Assembly: GCF_000519265.1 (NCBI RefSeq)
Contig: NZ_KI912608.1
Location: 757,665-821,664, forward strand
DNA length: 64,000 bases
Source of the DNA: Desulfonatronum lacustre DSM 10312
GTDB lineage: Bacteria > Desulfobacterota > Desulfovibrionia > Desulfovibrionales > Desulfonatronaceae
Reading direction: 5' to 3'
Shown here: piece after piece, positions 20,685 through 28,983 of the stretch
Numbering within the stretch: position 1 is the first letter of the stretch
Layout of the letters: each line of letters begins with the position of its first letter
Translations under genes and position numbers: made by a program
The notes under the pieces: model-generated
Databases searched by the model: none
Told to the model about the DNA's origin: nothing
The model's input: only the letters and a program-made list of their open reading frames with translations

Positions 20685-21698
20685 ATGGCCAGGACGGCCT
20701 CCCAGGCCCAGGCCCAGACCCGGACCAAGAGCCCAACCAAAAAGCAGACCCAGGACGAGGCCCAGGACTGGGCCCCGAGGGTCGTGCCGGATTTGTTCCG
20801 GATTCCGGGCCAGGATCGGGTGGTGGGCATCCTGGCTCGCCTGCTTTCCCGCCCACCCCGGGTGCTTCTCTTGGAAGGCGGGACCGCCGAAGAGCGCCAA
20901 AAGCTCGGTCTGTATTGGACGGCTCTGCTTAATTGCTCGGCGCTCCCGCCGTCCTCCTCCCTCCATCCCTCTCCTTACGACTCTTCGTTAGCTTTGCCCG
21001 GCGGGCCGAGGCCTTGTGAGCAGTGCCCCGCGTGCAGCCGGATTCGGGACGGCGTGTTTCTGGACCTGGTCTATCTGGACGGCAGGGAAGGGCGGATCGG
21101 CATTGATACGGTCCGGGAACTGCGCGGCCTGCTGGGCCAGGCCCCCCGGGACGCGAAGCGCCGGGTGGTCGTCCTGGGCGAGGCCCAGGAGCTGACCGAA
21201 GAGGCGGGCAACGCTCTGCTCAAATCCATGGAAGATACCGAAACCCGCAACGCCTACGTCTTGCTGGCTCCTCAGCGGGAGCGCCTGTTGCGCACTCTGG
21301 TATCCAGAAGCTGGGTCGCCACCCTGTCCTGGGATTTGGACGGGGTTCAGGAGCGAGAAGGGGGGTCGGATCCGGAATGGACCGAGGCCCTGGCCCGATT
21401 CCTGAAGACCGGCCGGGACTGGTTCGGCCGGACCATGGTCAAGGGCCAGGTGGACCGGCCGCTGGCTTTTCATGTGATCCACGCCTGCCGCCGGGGTCTG
21501 ATCCGGGCCTGCCAGGGCCGAACGGATTCGTCCCTGGCCCGGGCGTTCCTCGAACAAGGGAGCCCGGCGGCCTGGCGGGCCGTTGATCTGCGCCTGGACG
21601 AGGCCGAGCAGGCCCTGCGAACCCAGGTCTCCCCGCCCTTGGTTCTGGACTGGCTGGCCGTGGGGCTGCGCGGGGCGCTGCGAGCACCGCTTCGCTGA
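20685..21698 (+). CDS. holB: DNA polymerase III delta-prime-like subunit
   Basis: 337 residues of the clamp-loader AAA+ family. The segments PCEQCPACSRIRDGVFLDLV (zinc-finger-like cysteines), IGIDTVRELRGLLGQAP and RVVVLGEAQELTEEAGNALL followed by KSMEDTE are hallmarks of HolB/DnaX. There is no Walker A lysine (LLLEGGTAEERQKL), as in delta-prime subunits that do not hydrolyse ATP. The N-terminal ~30 residues are a Q/T/K-rich extension. It starts 12 bases after purA and is probably co-transcribed. Confidence 0.82.
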   Translation: MARTASQAQAQTRTKSPTKKQTQDEAQDWAPRVVPDLFRIPGQDRVVGILARLLSRPPRVLLLEGGTAEERQKLGLYWTALLNCSALPPSSSLHPSPYDSSLALPGGPRPCEQCPACSRIRDGVFLDLVYLDGREGRIGIDTVRELRGLLGQAPRDAKRRVVVLGEAQELTEEAGNALLKSMEDTETRNAYVLLAPQRERLLRTLVSRSWVATLSWDLDGVQEREGGSDPEWTEALARFLKTGRDWFGRTMVKGQVDRPLAFHVIHACRRGLIRACQGRTDSSLARAFLEQGSPAAWRAVDLRLDEAEQALRTQVSPPLVLDWLAVGLRGALRAPLR

Positions 21699-21723
21699 GC
21701 ACGAGAAGGACGATTTACTGTAT

Positions 21724-21906
21724 CTACTCAGCATATTTTGTATCCGCCCTTGCTCCGGCAATCGGAGTCGGGGTCGCTATCGGAATCGGAATCGGAACAG
21801 GAAAAATTTTGAACGCTTCCCAGCGTTTTCGATCCCGATCCCGACTCCGACCTCGACTCCGACCCCGACTCCGACCCCGGCAACAGCATTACTCTATGCT
21901 GAATAG
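21724..21906. repeat. Hexamer-unit hairpin repeat H4 with terminal inverted repeats
   Basis: A 183-base element ending in CTACTCAGCAT / ATGCTGAATAG. The interior carries GGAATC/GGAGTC-type hexamers answered by GATCCC/GACTCC-type hexamers. It is an inverted relative of H2, matching it from tip to tip but with more hexamers in one arm, which points to slippage of the units. It occupies most of the gap between holB and feoA. Confidence 0.85.
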
Positions 21907-21952
21907 GTACATACGAATGAAGTTCCTGATGTGACGAAAGCAGGTTGCATGG

Positions 21953-21980
21953 TTGACATTGAAACTGCTTATCATTAAAT
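21953..21980 (+). promoter_or_regulatory. Putative sigma-70 promoter of feoA
   Basis: TTGACA followed after 16 bases by TTAAAT, about 100 bases upstream of feoA. An exact Fur palindrome is not visible; TTATCATTA inside the spacer recalls half of the classical Fur box. Weakly supported. Confidence 0.35.
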
Positions 21981-22078
21981 ACCATCATCCAGCGCCACTG
22001 ATTGAGCCCGATCGGGGTTTTGCGGGTCGTGGTTTGGAATCATCGTGAGCGTCCTCAACAAGCAAGGAGAATCAAGCC

Positions 22079-22393
22079 ATGTTGCACCGTTTCCGGAAAC
22101 AAAAAGCAATGCCGCTCCAAGAATGCCCTTCCTGTGCGCAGACCACGCAGAGCGGAAATGGCGAGGACCAGACGCTGACCAACGTAGCCAACGGGTGCCG
22201 GTGTCGGATTCGACGGCACAGGGCGCATGGGGCCATCCGGCAGCGCCTGCTGGACCTGGGCTTTGTTCCCAACGCGGAAATTGAAATGGTCCGTTGCGCC
22301 ACGCTGGGCGATCCGTTGGAGATGCGCGTCGGCGACTACTACGTCACCCTGCGCAAGCGGGAAGCTGATTTGATCGACGTGCGGGCCGCCTAG
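22079..22393 (+). CDS. feoA: FeoA-domain ferrous iron transport protein, N-terminally extended
   Basis: 104 residues; the C-terminal ~70 form the SH3-like FeoA domain (IRQRLLDLGFVPNAEIEMVR, LGDPLEMRVGDYYVTLRKRE). FeoA assists the FeoB iron channel in the cytoplasm. The first ~30 residues are an extension with cysteines (ECPSCAQ and GCRCRIRR) that typical 75-residue FeoA proteins lack; it may bind a metal. AAGGAG precedes the ATG at 22079. feoB follows after 178 bases. Confidence 0.88.
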   Translation: MLHRFRKQKAMPLQECPSCAQTTQSGNGEDQTLTNVANGCRCRIRRHRAHGAIRQRLLDLGFVPNAEIEMVRCATLGDPLEMRVGDYYVTLRKREADLIDVRAA

Positions 22394-22451
22394 TCGGGCT
22401 CGTTCCTGTCGTACGCAGGATCAAGTCGAATCTTCCGGTTTTGAATTGATC

Positions 22452-22465
22452 TTGAAAATCATTTT
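22452..22465. promoter_or_regulatory. Fur-box-like site upstream of feoB
   Basis: TTGAAAATCATTTT matches 13 of the first 14 bases of the 17-base palindrome TTGAAAATAATTTTCAA seen at 41458 and 43916, the centre base being the difference, but the right end (GG) is not symmetric. It is about 110 bases before feoB, where an iron-dependent repressor site is expected. Confidence 0.45.
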
Positions 22466-22571
22466 GGTAGTTACTGTGATTTTTTTTTCTTCCAAATAGC
22501 TTCCCGGAGAGACGGCCACCCGCGGTCTTCCCGCGGTCTCTTGGGAACTGCACGATAATCTGAAGGATAGC

Positions 22572-25109
22572 ATGTCACCCGCCAAGAAAAACATCATGAT
22601 CGGGCTGGCCGGTCAGCAGAACGCCGGCAAGTCGACCATCTTCAACATGCTCACCGGGGCGAACCAGCATATCGCCAACTACCCCGGCGTGACCGTGGAC
22701 AAAAAGACCGGCAATTATCACGACGAGCTGGGTCGGGTGGAGGTCGTGGACCTGCCAGGGACCTACAGTCTGACCTCCTTTTCCCTGGAAGAGCGGGTGG
22801 CCCGGGATTTTTTGTTGCGGGAGCGGCCCGACGCCATCCTCAACGTCATCGACGCCTCCAGTTTGCGCCGGGGGCTGTATTTTACCTTCCAGATTCTGGA
22901 AATGTCGTTTCCCGTGGTCATGGCTCTGAACATGGTGGACGTGGCCGCGGCCCAAGGGCGCAAGATCGATCACGAAAAGCTGGGCAGGCTGCTGGGCATC
23001 GAAGTCGTGCCCACGGTGGGTCGCAAGGGCCGGGGCAAGCTGGAACTGCGTCCGGCCCTGCGCCGCGCGGCTCGCGAGGAACGGGGTGAGGATGAAGGAT
23101 TCCAGGATCAGCATGGTTTGCGGATCAATTACGAAGAGCTGGAAGAACACATCGCCGCTGTCCACGAGCATTTGCTGGAATCGGAAAATTTGGTCAAGGC
23201 CGTCCCCTTGCGCTGGATGGCGGTCAAGCTCCTGGAGGGCGACTCCGAGGCCCTGAAGCTGTTGCGACGACACCATGCCCGTGCTGATGCCGTAATGGAC
23301 GCGGTATCCGCGGCCACCGCCGCGTTCCAGGAAAAAATGGACATCACCCCGGCGGACTATATCGTCACTTGCCGGGACCGTCTGGCAGCCTCCCTGGTGG
23401 AGCAGTGCGTGGAGGTGACCAAGGCGGACACGGTGCGCTTTTCCGAAAAAATCGACCGGGTGCTTCTGCACCGGGCCTTTGCCCCGATCTTTCTGGTGCT
23501 CACGGTTTACCTGATCTACGAGCTGTCCATCGTCCAGGGCTACAAGCTGACCTTCCTGACTTGGCCGGCCCTGGCTTGGGTGCGATCCTTCGCGGCCGGG
23601 CTCCTGCCGGACCCCGGCTTGCTGCACGACACCATGCTTCGGTCCATGTCCTTGTGGATGGTGGACAGCGTGAACACTCTGCTGAATTACGTGCCCATCT
23701 TCCTGATTCTCTTCGCCCTGATCGCGATCCTGGAGGATTCCGGGTACATGGCCCGGATCGCCTTTATTCTGGATCGGGTCTTTCAAAGTTTCGGTCTACA
23801 CGGCCAGTCCACGCTGCCGTTCATCCTGGGCGGGGTGTTCACCGGCGGCTGCGCCGTGCCCGGGATCATGGCCACCAAAGGCATTCCGGACGAGCGTTCC
23901 CGCCTGGCCACGATTCTGACCGTGCCGTACATGAACTGCCTGGCCAAAATCCCGCTCTACACCCTGCTGGTCTCCATCTATTTCGCGGCCTACAAATCCT
24001 ATCTGATGTTGTTCATCTCCACGATCACCATTATCATGGCCATGATCATCGCCAAGCTGCTCACCTCGACCATTCTGCGCGGCCGGGAAACGGCTCCGTT
24101 CGTCATGGAGATGCCCAACTACCACATGCCCACGCTGATGGGCGTGTTGCGCCGCGCCGTTGACCGGACCTGGGTCTACATCAAAAAGGTGGGAACCATC
24201 GTGGTGGCCGTGGCCATCGTGGTCTACGTTTTGTTGCAGTTCCCAGGACTGCCGGCCGAACGCATGGCCTATTTCGACGGACGTATGAACGAGGCCGTCG
24301 CCGCCTTTCACGAAGACATTCGGGAGACGGCCTACGCCGAAATCCTGGCCGACGCCGCCGCGGTGCTTAACCTGCTCAACGTGGCCAATACCTACCGCGA
24401 GGCCAAGCTGGCCGCATCCACCCAGGAGGCTTCCTCCGCGGTAGATGCTCGCTACGAGGCCCTGCACCCGGAGATTTTTCCCCTGCTGCGCCCCAGGGAC
24501 CCGGAAGCCCGCAACCTGAGCCGGTCCTTGCGCTCCTTGTCCACGGAACGTTCCAATCTGCGCACGGCCATTCGCGAAGAGACCATCGTCTACAGCTACT
24601 TCGGCACCGTGGGTCGGGCTCTGGAGCCGGTGACCAAGTACGCGGGCTTTGACTGGAAGATCAACGTGGCACTGATCAGTTCCTTCGCTGCCCGTGAATC
24701 CAGCGTGGCCACGCTGGGAGTGCTGTTCCAGGAAGGGGCCGACGAACAACTGTCCCTGGAGGAACGCATGGGCCAGGAAGGCGCAGCCACCGGGTTCACT
24801 CCCTTGCACGCCTTTGCCTTGATTCTCTTTTTCGCCTTGTACCCTCCCTGCCTGGCCACCACGATCATGGTCAAGGTCCAGACCGGTTCCTACAAATGGA
24901 TGCTTTTCTCAATCATCTTCCCAACGGTATTTGGTCTGGCCGTGGCCAGCGGGGTGTTCACCATCAGCTCCTGGCTCGGTTTGAGCGGCATCCAGGCCAT
25001 GTTCGGATTCTACTTCCTGGCCCTGGGCACGGCCATCGGCCTGTCTTTTTTGCCTGATCCGGCCTGGAAGAGACCGGGAACGGCCATCACCCACGCCAAG
25101 GAGGCCTGA
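22572..25109 (+). CDS. feoB: Ferrous iron transporter FeoB
   Basis: 845 residues. The N-terminal G domain shows GQQNAGKSTIFNML (G1), DLPGTYSLTSFS (G3) and LNMVDVA (G4); the C-terminal half has two Gate-type membrane blocks (LPFILGGVFTGGCAVPGIMA and NVALISSFAARESSVATLGV). It imports Fe2+ across the inner membrane. It is longer than the ~770-residue E. coli protein because of a mostly hydrophilic, helical insert around residues 560-680, between membrane segments. The ATG follows GAAGGATAGC. The Cys-rich small gene starts 2 bases after the stop. Confidence 0.95.
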   Translation: MSPAKKNIMIGLAGQQNAGKSTIFNMLTGANQHIANYPGVTVDKKTGNYHDELGRVEVVDLPGTYSLTSFSLEERVARDFLLRERPDAILNVIDASSLRRGLYFTFQILEMSFPVVMALNMVDVAAAQGRKIDHEKLGRLLGIEVVPTVGRKGRGKLELRPALRRAAREERGEDEGFQDQHGLRINYEELEEHIAAVHEHLLESENLVKAVPLRWMAVKLLEGDSEALKLLRRHHARADAVMDAVSAATAAFQEKMDITPADYIVTCRDRLAASLVEQCVEVTKADTVRFSEKIDRVLLHRAFAPIFLVLTVYLIYELSIVQGYKLTFLTWPALAWVRSFAAGLLPDPGLLHDTMLRSMSLWMVDSVNTLLNYVPIFLILFALIAILEDSGYMARIAFILDRVFQSFGLHGQSTLPFILGGVFTGGCAVPGIMATKGIPDERSRLATILTVPYMNCLAKIPLYTLLVSIYFAAYKSYLMLFISTITIIMAMIIAKLLTSTILRGRETAPFVMEMPNYHMPTLMGVLRRAVDRTWVYIKKVGTIVVAVAIVVYVLLQFPGLPAERMAYFDGRMNEAVAAFHEDIRETAYAEILADAAAVLNLLNVANTYREAKLAASTQEASSAVDARYEALHPEIFPLLRPRDPEARNLSRSLRSLSTERSNLRTAIREETIVYSYFGTVGRALEPVTKYAGFDWKINVALISSFAARESSVATLGVLFQEGADEQLSLEERMGQEGAATGFTPLHAFALILFFALYPPCLATTIMVKVQTGSYKWMLFSIIFPTVFGLAVASGVFTISSWLGLSGIQAMFGFYFLALGTAIGLSFLPDPAWKRPGTAITHAKEA

Positions 25110-25111
25110 TC

Positions 25112-25300
25112 ATGTTCTGGGAATACCTGATTCTGGGAGTTCTGTTGGCCTGGGCCGTCTTTTATATTTGGAAATCGTTTTTTAAAAAGAAAGGCTGCTC
25201 CTGCGATTCCTGCCCATCGGCTTTGAAGTTGCCGGGGCAGGAAGGGATTGGGGATTTGCGGCGGGACGGGAAAGAGAAAGGGGGGAGGGATGAAACCTGA
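25112..25300 (+). CDS. FeoB-associated Cys-rich membrane protein
   Basis: 62 residues: one N-terminal membrane helix (YLILGVLLAWAVFYIWKSFF), then KKKGCSCDSCPSA with three closely spaced cysteines. This is the standard small partner encoded after feoB in many anaerobes and proposed to act in Fe2+ uptake. GGAGG overlaps the feoB end, so translation is coupled. The C-terminal ~15 residues run into repeat DNA and are charged and low-complexity. Confidence 0.85.
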   Translation: MFWEYLILGVLLAWAVFYIWKSFFKKKGCSCDSCPSALKLPGQEGIGDLRRDGKEKGGRDET

Positions 25301-25440
25301 GACCTGAGGGGGAAGACGTTCTTGGTTCGTTGTTCTTCGTTGGAAAAATCGCGGGCTGGCGGAGATGGGAGCGTGAACCCGGATGCCCGCCACCCCTCGC
25401 TTCATTCCCCTCCTGGGAGGGGCCAGGGGTAGGTTCTTTT
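25288..25440. repeat. Modular intergenic repeat R1 (heptamer family, left arm only)
   Basis: Contains, in order, a GGATGAAACCTGAGACCTGA module, a left arm with GTTCTTGGTTCGTTGTTCTT (25318-25343), and a GC-rich palindrome CCCCTCCTGGGAGGGG (25407-25422). No right arm is present. It fills the gap after the Cys-rich peptide gene. Confidence 0.7.
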
Positions 25441-25482
25441 GGTATTATTTACACCATTTTTTGATTAGTGGAGGATACTGAC

Positions 25483-25803
25483 ATGTTGCGACGCGGATTG
25501 ATTTTGTTTGTTTTGGCGGGGTTTCTGACGGTCGCGGGGACGGCTTCGGCGCACACGCCGCTGTTTTCCTGCTTCGACAACGCCGACGGGACCATCTACT
25601 GCGAAGGCGGATTTTCCGACGGCTCCAGCGCGTCCGGGGTTCCGATCATTGTCAAGGATGCATCCGGAGAGGTGATTTTGTCTCTCCAATTGTCCGGAAA
25701 CAGCGATGTGGAGTTCGATAAGCCCGAGGGAGAGTACTCCGTTGTTTTCGACGGCGGCGAGGGGCATGATATTCTGATTCCCGGCTCACAGATTTTCGAG
25801 TAG
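25483..25803 (+). CDS. Small secreted protein in the iron cluster
   Basis: 106 residues with a signal peptide (LRRGLILFVLAGFLTVAGTA, cleavage after ASA before HTPLF). The mature part HTPLFSCFDNADGTIYCEGG has two cysteines that could form a disulfide, followed by a beta-rich region resembling the small periplasmic proteins that accompany DUF4198/CbiL-type metal-uptake proteins. It precedes the DUF4198 gene by ~100 bases. GGAGGA stands 7 bases before the ATG at 25483. Function unknown. Confidence 0.65.
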   Translation: MLRRGLILFVLAGFLTVAGTASAHTPLFSCFDNADGTIYCEGGFSDGSSASGVPIIVKDASGEVILSLQLSGNSDVEFDKPEGEYSVVFDGGEGHDILIPGSQIFE

Positions 25804-25904
25804 GAAGTGTCCGGACCGCGGGGGATCCTTCGGCTCGGTTTTCAGTCATTGTTGAGAAAGATTGTTGTTATTAACATTATGTAAACCCTGAAATGGAGGA
25901 AGAA

Positions 25905-26729
25905 ATGAAACGTGGATTGTTGCTTGCCGGACTGTTGACCCTGTTCTTGAGCGTCCCGGCCCTGGCCCACTTCCAGATGCTCTACACCCCGGAGAGCGCC
26001 CTGGAGCAGGGCGGAGAGATGAGTCTGAAGCTGGTCTTCACGCATCCTTTTGACGGTGATCATATCATGGACATGGATCCGGTCCAGGAGTTCTACGTGG
26101 CGCATCAGCGCGGCGAGGAAGGCGAACCCCGGAAGACCGATCTGAAGGAGTATCTCTCGGAGATCACCTGGAAGGGCCTGGACGACGCGGCGGGCAAGGC
26201 TTTTGACGCCAACCTTCCGGCCCGCGTGGTTCGCTCCATGGGAGACTACGTTTTCGTTCTGGTTCCGACTCCCTACTATGAAAAGGCTGATGAAGGATAC
26301 ATCCAGCAGTTCACCAAGATGATCGTGAACGTGGGCGGCATGCCCGGCAATTGGTCCGAGCCCCTGGGTTTGCCCGCCGAGATCGTGCCCCTGAACAAGC
26401 CGTACGCCAATTGGACCGGCGGGGTGTTCACCGGCGTGGTCATGTCCAACGGCGAGCCGGTTCCGAACATCGAGGTCGAGGTCGAGTACCTGAACGTGGA
26501 CGTGGACATGACCGCTAACTCCTTTGTCGGCGAGCCCAAGATCGAGGCCCCGCATCCGGCCTTTGAAACCATGTCCGTGATGGCCAACGGTAAGGGCGAG
26601 TTTTCCATCGGTCTGCCCAAGGCCGGCTGGTGGGGCATCGCCGTGCCGGACGTGGTCGAACTGGAGCACGACGGCAAGGAAATGGTTCAAGAAGCCGTGC
26701 TTTGGATCCAGGTCACGGATATTCCGTAA
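25905..26729 (+). CDS. DUF4198-domain periplasmic protein
   Basis: 274 residues with a signal peptide (MKRGLLLAGLLTLFLSVPAL, cleaved after ALA before HFQML). The mature N-terminal histidine and the motifs LVFTHPFDGDHIMDM and AGWWGIAVPD are typical of DUF4198 proteins, periplasmic components associated with nickel/cobalt and probably iron uptake. A carboxypeptidase-like Ig fold is expected at the C-terminus. GGAGGAAGAA precedes the ATG. Its place behind feoAB suggests a role in delivering Fe2+; that is inference. Confidence 0.82.
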   Translation: MKRGLLLAGLLTLFLSVPALAHFQMLYTPESALEQGGEMSLKLVFTHPFDGDHIMDMDPVQEFYVAHQRGEEGEPRKTDLKEYLSEITWKGLDDAAGKAFDANLPARVVRSMGDYVFVLVPTPYYEKADEGYIQQFTKMIVNVGGMPGNWSEPLGLPAEIVPLNKPYANWTGGVFTGVVMSNGEPVPNIEVEVEYLNVDVDMTANSFVGEPKIEAPHPAFETMSVMANGKGEFSIGLPKAGWWGIAVPDVVELEHDGKEMVQEAVLWIQVTDIP

Positions 26730-26742
26730 GCCCCTCCTGAAG

Positions 26743-26801
26743 CGCCCCGACTTCATCGTTCTTCACCGTAGTTGATGGAGTCGGGGCGGTTTTGTTGTTT
26801 C
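26743..26801 (+). terminator. Intrinsic terminator after DUF4198 gene
   Basis: Stem CGCCCCGACT / AGTCGGGGCG closing a 26-base loop, then a T-rich tail (GGTTTTGTTGTTT). It separates the DUF4198 gene from the HMA2 genes. Confidence 0.75.
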
Positions 26802-26877
26802 TTGTTGCGCAGGGAACAAATTGCTTTGTAAGCAAACAGACTTCAAGGCATAGTGACTTATTCAGGATAGCCAGGAG

Positions 26878-27345
26878 GTGCGAAATGAACATGCTGATGA
26901 AAAATGGATTGTGGTTGCTGGCAACACGATGTACGTCAGTTCCATTCCCGGAAGACTCCGGATTCGCACCGAGGATCAGGCCGCGTTGCAACGTTTGGCT
27001 GAATCCGTCGGCAAGCTGGGGGGCGTTCTCGCTGTTCAACTCAATCCACGTACCGGAAGCCTGTTGGTCCATTACGAGGACGAGTCCAAGGTCGAGGCCG
27101 CGCTGCTCAAAGCCCTGAAAAAAATCCCCCGCTCGGACACCGCCCTGGTGCCCAAATCTACGTCCAAGGCGTCGAACAAGGCCGCCTACATGACCATCGC
27201 CAAGCGAGGCATGCTCTCCAGCCTCGGCCTGGCCATGCTTTTCGCCCTTATCGACAGGGAAGACGGGCACATTTTTACCGGGACCATGTTTCTCGGCTTC
27301 CTGGGTTGCCATCTGTACGGGTATCGGAAGCGGGTGCTGGCGTAG
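26878..27345 (+). CDS. HMA2-domain protein with C-terminal membrane segment
   Basis: The domain part starts MYVSSIPGRLRIRTEDQAAL and is an HMA2-type ferredoxin-like fold with the PGRxR motif but no CxxC; a hydrophobic segment (MLSSLGLAMLFALI) follows near the C-terminus. Similar domains lie at the N-terminus of P1B-type metal ATPases. The start is uncertain: GTG 26878 is in frame, ATG 26929 begins exactly at the domain, but the best ribosome site (AGGAGG) leads to ATG 26885 in another frame. A second HMA2 protein follows. Confidence 0.68.
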   Translation: MRNEHADEKWIVVAGNTMYVSSIPGRLRIRTEDQAALQRLAESVGKLGGVLAVQLNPRTGSLLVHYEDESKVEAALLKALKKIPRSDTALVPKSTSKASNKAAYMTIAKRGMLSSLGLAMLFALIDREDGHIFTGTMFLGFLGCHLYGYRKRVLA

Positions 27346-27349
27346 GGGG

Positions 27350-27515
27350 GACGTTCGTCGTTCGTTGTGCTCCGCTCCTCGTTCTTTGTTGGGAGTGTCG
27401 CGGAGGATCGGGCTTTGCGCCACTTTTTTCCTTGAGAGCAAAAGATGGGTCAGCAAAGTGCAACCGGTGACAGCAAGGAACGTCGAACCAAGAACCAAAA
27501 ACCAAGAACCAAAAC
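27350..27515. repeat. Modular intergenic repeat R2 (heptamer family)
   Basis: Left arm GTTCGTCGTTCGTTGT and CGTTCTTTGTTGGG (27353-27393), right arm of AACCAAGAACC-type units (27476-27515). The right arm stops 1 base before the ATG of the next gene. Confidence 0.75.
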
Positions 27516-27516
27516 A

Positions 27517-27822
27517 ATGCATTTATCCGATCTCGCCAGCCTACGTCGCTATCTGACCATCAAGCATCACATTCCCGGACGCATCAGGCTGCTTTTTAAT
27601 CCGGTCCTGGTTTCCCGGCCCGAGGTTCGGGAATTGATGGCCACGCATTCGGAGTTGCCGCCGGGCGTGTTTTCCGTTCGGGTCAATGCTTTGGCCCTGT
27701 CCTTGGTCATCGAATACGATTCGGAGCGCATCGCTCCGGCGCTGTTGGATGAACTGGTCACTGCGGGCGACGATCGGGTGGTGGAGGTTCTGCGAGAACT
27801 GGGCGAAAGATTGATGACGTGA
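27517..27822 (+). CDS. Small HMA2-domain protein
   Basis: 101 residues, one HMA2 domain: YLTIKHHIPGRIRLLFNPVL then RVNALALSLVIEYDSERIAP. It shares the PGRxR motif with the preceding protein but has no membrane segment. The ATG at 27517 follows repeat R2 directly and has no Shine-Dalgarno sequence; homology begins about ten residues into the protein. A role in iron or heme handling is guessed from the location only. Confidence 0.65.
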   Translation: MHLSDLASLRRYLTIKHHIPGRIRLLFNPVLVSRPEVRELMATHSELPPGVFSVRVNALALSLVIEYDSERIAPALLDELVTAGDDRVVEVLRELGERLMT

Positions 27823-27891
27823 TCGTTCTCGCGAATCAAGTCATCTCTTGATACGCCATGAACCATTCCAACCAAGACAGCCGATCGTATC

Positions 27892-28230
27892 ATGGACACA
27901 TCTTCGGTCATCGACTTCCTGAACGAGAGCATCGCTGAACTGCATAAGAAGGTCGACGATCAGGGACGCATCCTGGCGAAACTGACCATACTGCGAGCAA
28001 ATATTGATATTGATGGTCAGTCTTGTTACCTTTGCGATTATCATCGGGAGAAGCATCTGGAAGGCGCCATTCGCGAGGCGATTCTGGTTCTGGAGCAGAG
28101 CAAGCGCAATTTTCGTTCCAAGCAGCTTGAAACACTGCGCAAGCGCCTCATGGAAGCGCTGCTGGACGTCGATTCCGAAGCACTGGAGAACACACCATGT
28201 CCCACGACTTTTCCGTCTCCACGGAGCTGA
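27892..28230 (+). CDS. Hypothetical protein, helical
   Basis: 112 residues, not recognised. It is strongly helical, with the segment GQSCYLCDYHREKHL holding CxxC and two histidines that could bind a metal. Its last 34 bases overlap the start of the following STAS-like gene in another frame, so the C-terminal PCPTTFPSPRS is dictated by that gene. No clear ribosome site before ATG 27892. Confidence 0.5.
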   Translation: MDTSSVIDFLNESIAELHKKVDDQGRILAKLTILRANIDIDGQSCYLCDYHREKHLEGAIREAILVLEQSKRNFRSKQLETLRKRLMEALLDVDSEALENTPCPTTFPSPRS

Positions 28231-28517
28231 TCTCCGGAGAGCTGCGGATCAAGGCCCGCGGAGAGTTCGACCGCAAGGCCGCGCGTATGTTGCTTGATCT
28301 ACTCCGGGACCATGAATCCGGGCAGGAATGGTTGGTCATCGATACCAGGGAACTCTGGCGGGTGCATACTCACGCCTGCACGGTCTTCAGGGAGGGAATA
28401 TACCGATTTCGGCGTATCGAGCCCCGGTTGAGATTTATCGGCAGCAAGGGCCGGGCCATGGCCGGACGGCGGGAACTGGTGATGCATGGTGAACATCGCG
28501 AAGGGAGTTTTGCATGA
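28197..28517 (+). CDS. STAS-like small protein
   Basis: 106 residues resembling the STAS/anti-sigma antagonist fold: beta-strand GELRIKARGEFDRKAARMLL, then WLVIDTRELWRVHTHACTVF at the position where STAS proteins carry their phosphorylatable Ser/Thr. It is similar in layout to the STAS-like protein at 30267. It overlaps the upstream gene by 34 bases and the thioredoxin gene by 4 bases (ATGA), so the genes are translationally coupled. Confidence 0.5.
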   Translation: MSHDFSVSTELISGELRIKARGEFDRKAARMLLDLLRDHESGQEWLVIDTRELWRVHTHACTVFREGIYRFRRIEPRLRFIGSKGRAMAGRRELVMHGEHREGSFA

Positions 28518-28942
28518 CTTCTCGATGGACGAAACCTCCGACCTGGGGCGGCAAACGGCTCGTGGTGTTGACCCTGGGCCTGGTGCTGGTGGCCACGGTT
28601 TACTTTGGAACCGACGTATCCCGGGGCAACCGGGGTGGTCCGCCGACGGGTTCCGCCGGTCGGGTCGCCCTGCTTCAGTTGACCGCCGAGCACTGCCCGG
28701 CCTGCCGGGACATGGAGCCGACTCTGGAGATGATCCGGCAAAGTCATGGGGAGCGGGTGCTGATTCGCCAAGTGGATGTCTTCCAACGGGCGGGAGCGGC
28801 ATCGAGGTACGGCGTGAGCACGATTCCGGCCCATTTGTTCTTCGACCACCAGGGCCGCGAGCGGTATCGTCACGAAGGCGTCATGGACCGGGAGTCCGTG
28901 CTCAGGGTCCTGGATGAACTGTTGGCGGAACTGGACGGGTGA
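28514..28942 (+). CDS. Membrane-anchored thioredoxin-like protein
   Basis: 142 residues: one N-terminal membrane helix (LVVLTLGLVLVATVYFG), then a thioredoxin fold with C61-P-A-C64 in AEHCPACRDMEP and cis-proline in STIPAHLFF. It faces the periplasm and likely reduces or isomerises disulfides in a partner protein. It shares 4 bases with the upstream gene. Confidence 0.82.
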   Translation: MTSRWTKPPTWGGKRLVVLTLGLVLVATVYFGTDVSRGNRGGPPTGSAGRVALLQLTAEHCPACRDMEPTLEMIRQSHGERVLIRQVDVFQRAGAASRYGVSTIPAHLFFDHQGRERYRHEGVMDRESVLRVLDELLAELDG

Positions 28943-28983
28943 GCAGCGCAATTCCAACATCGATAAGATTACGGAGGTGGAAG

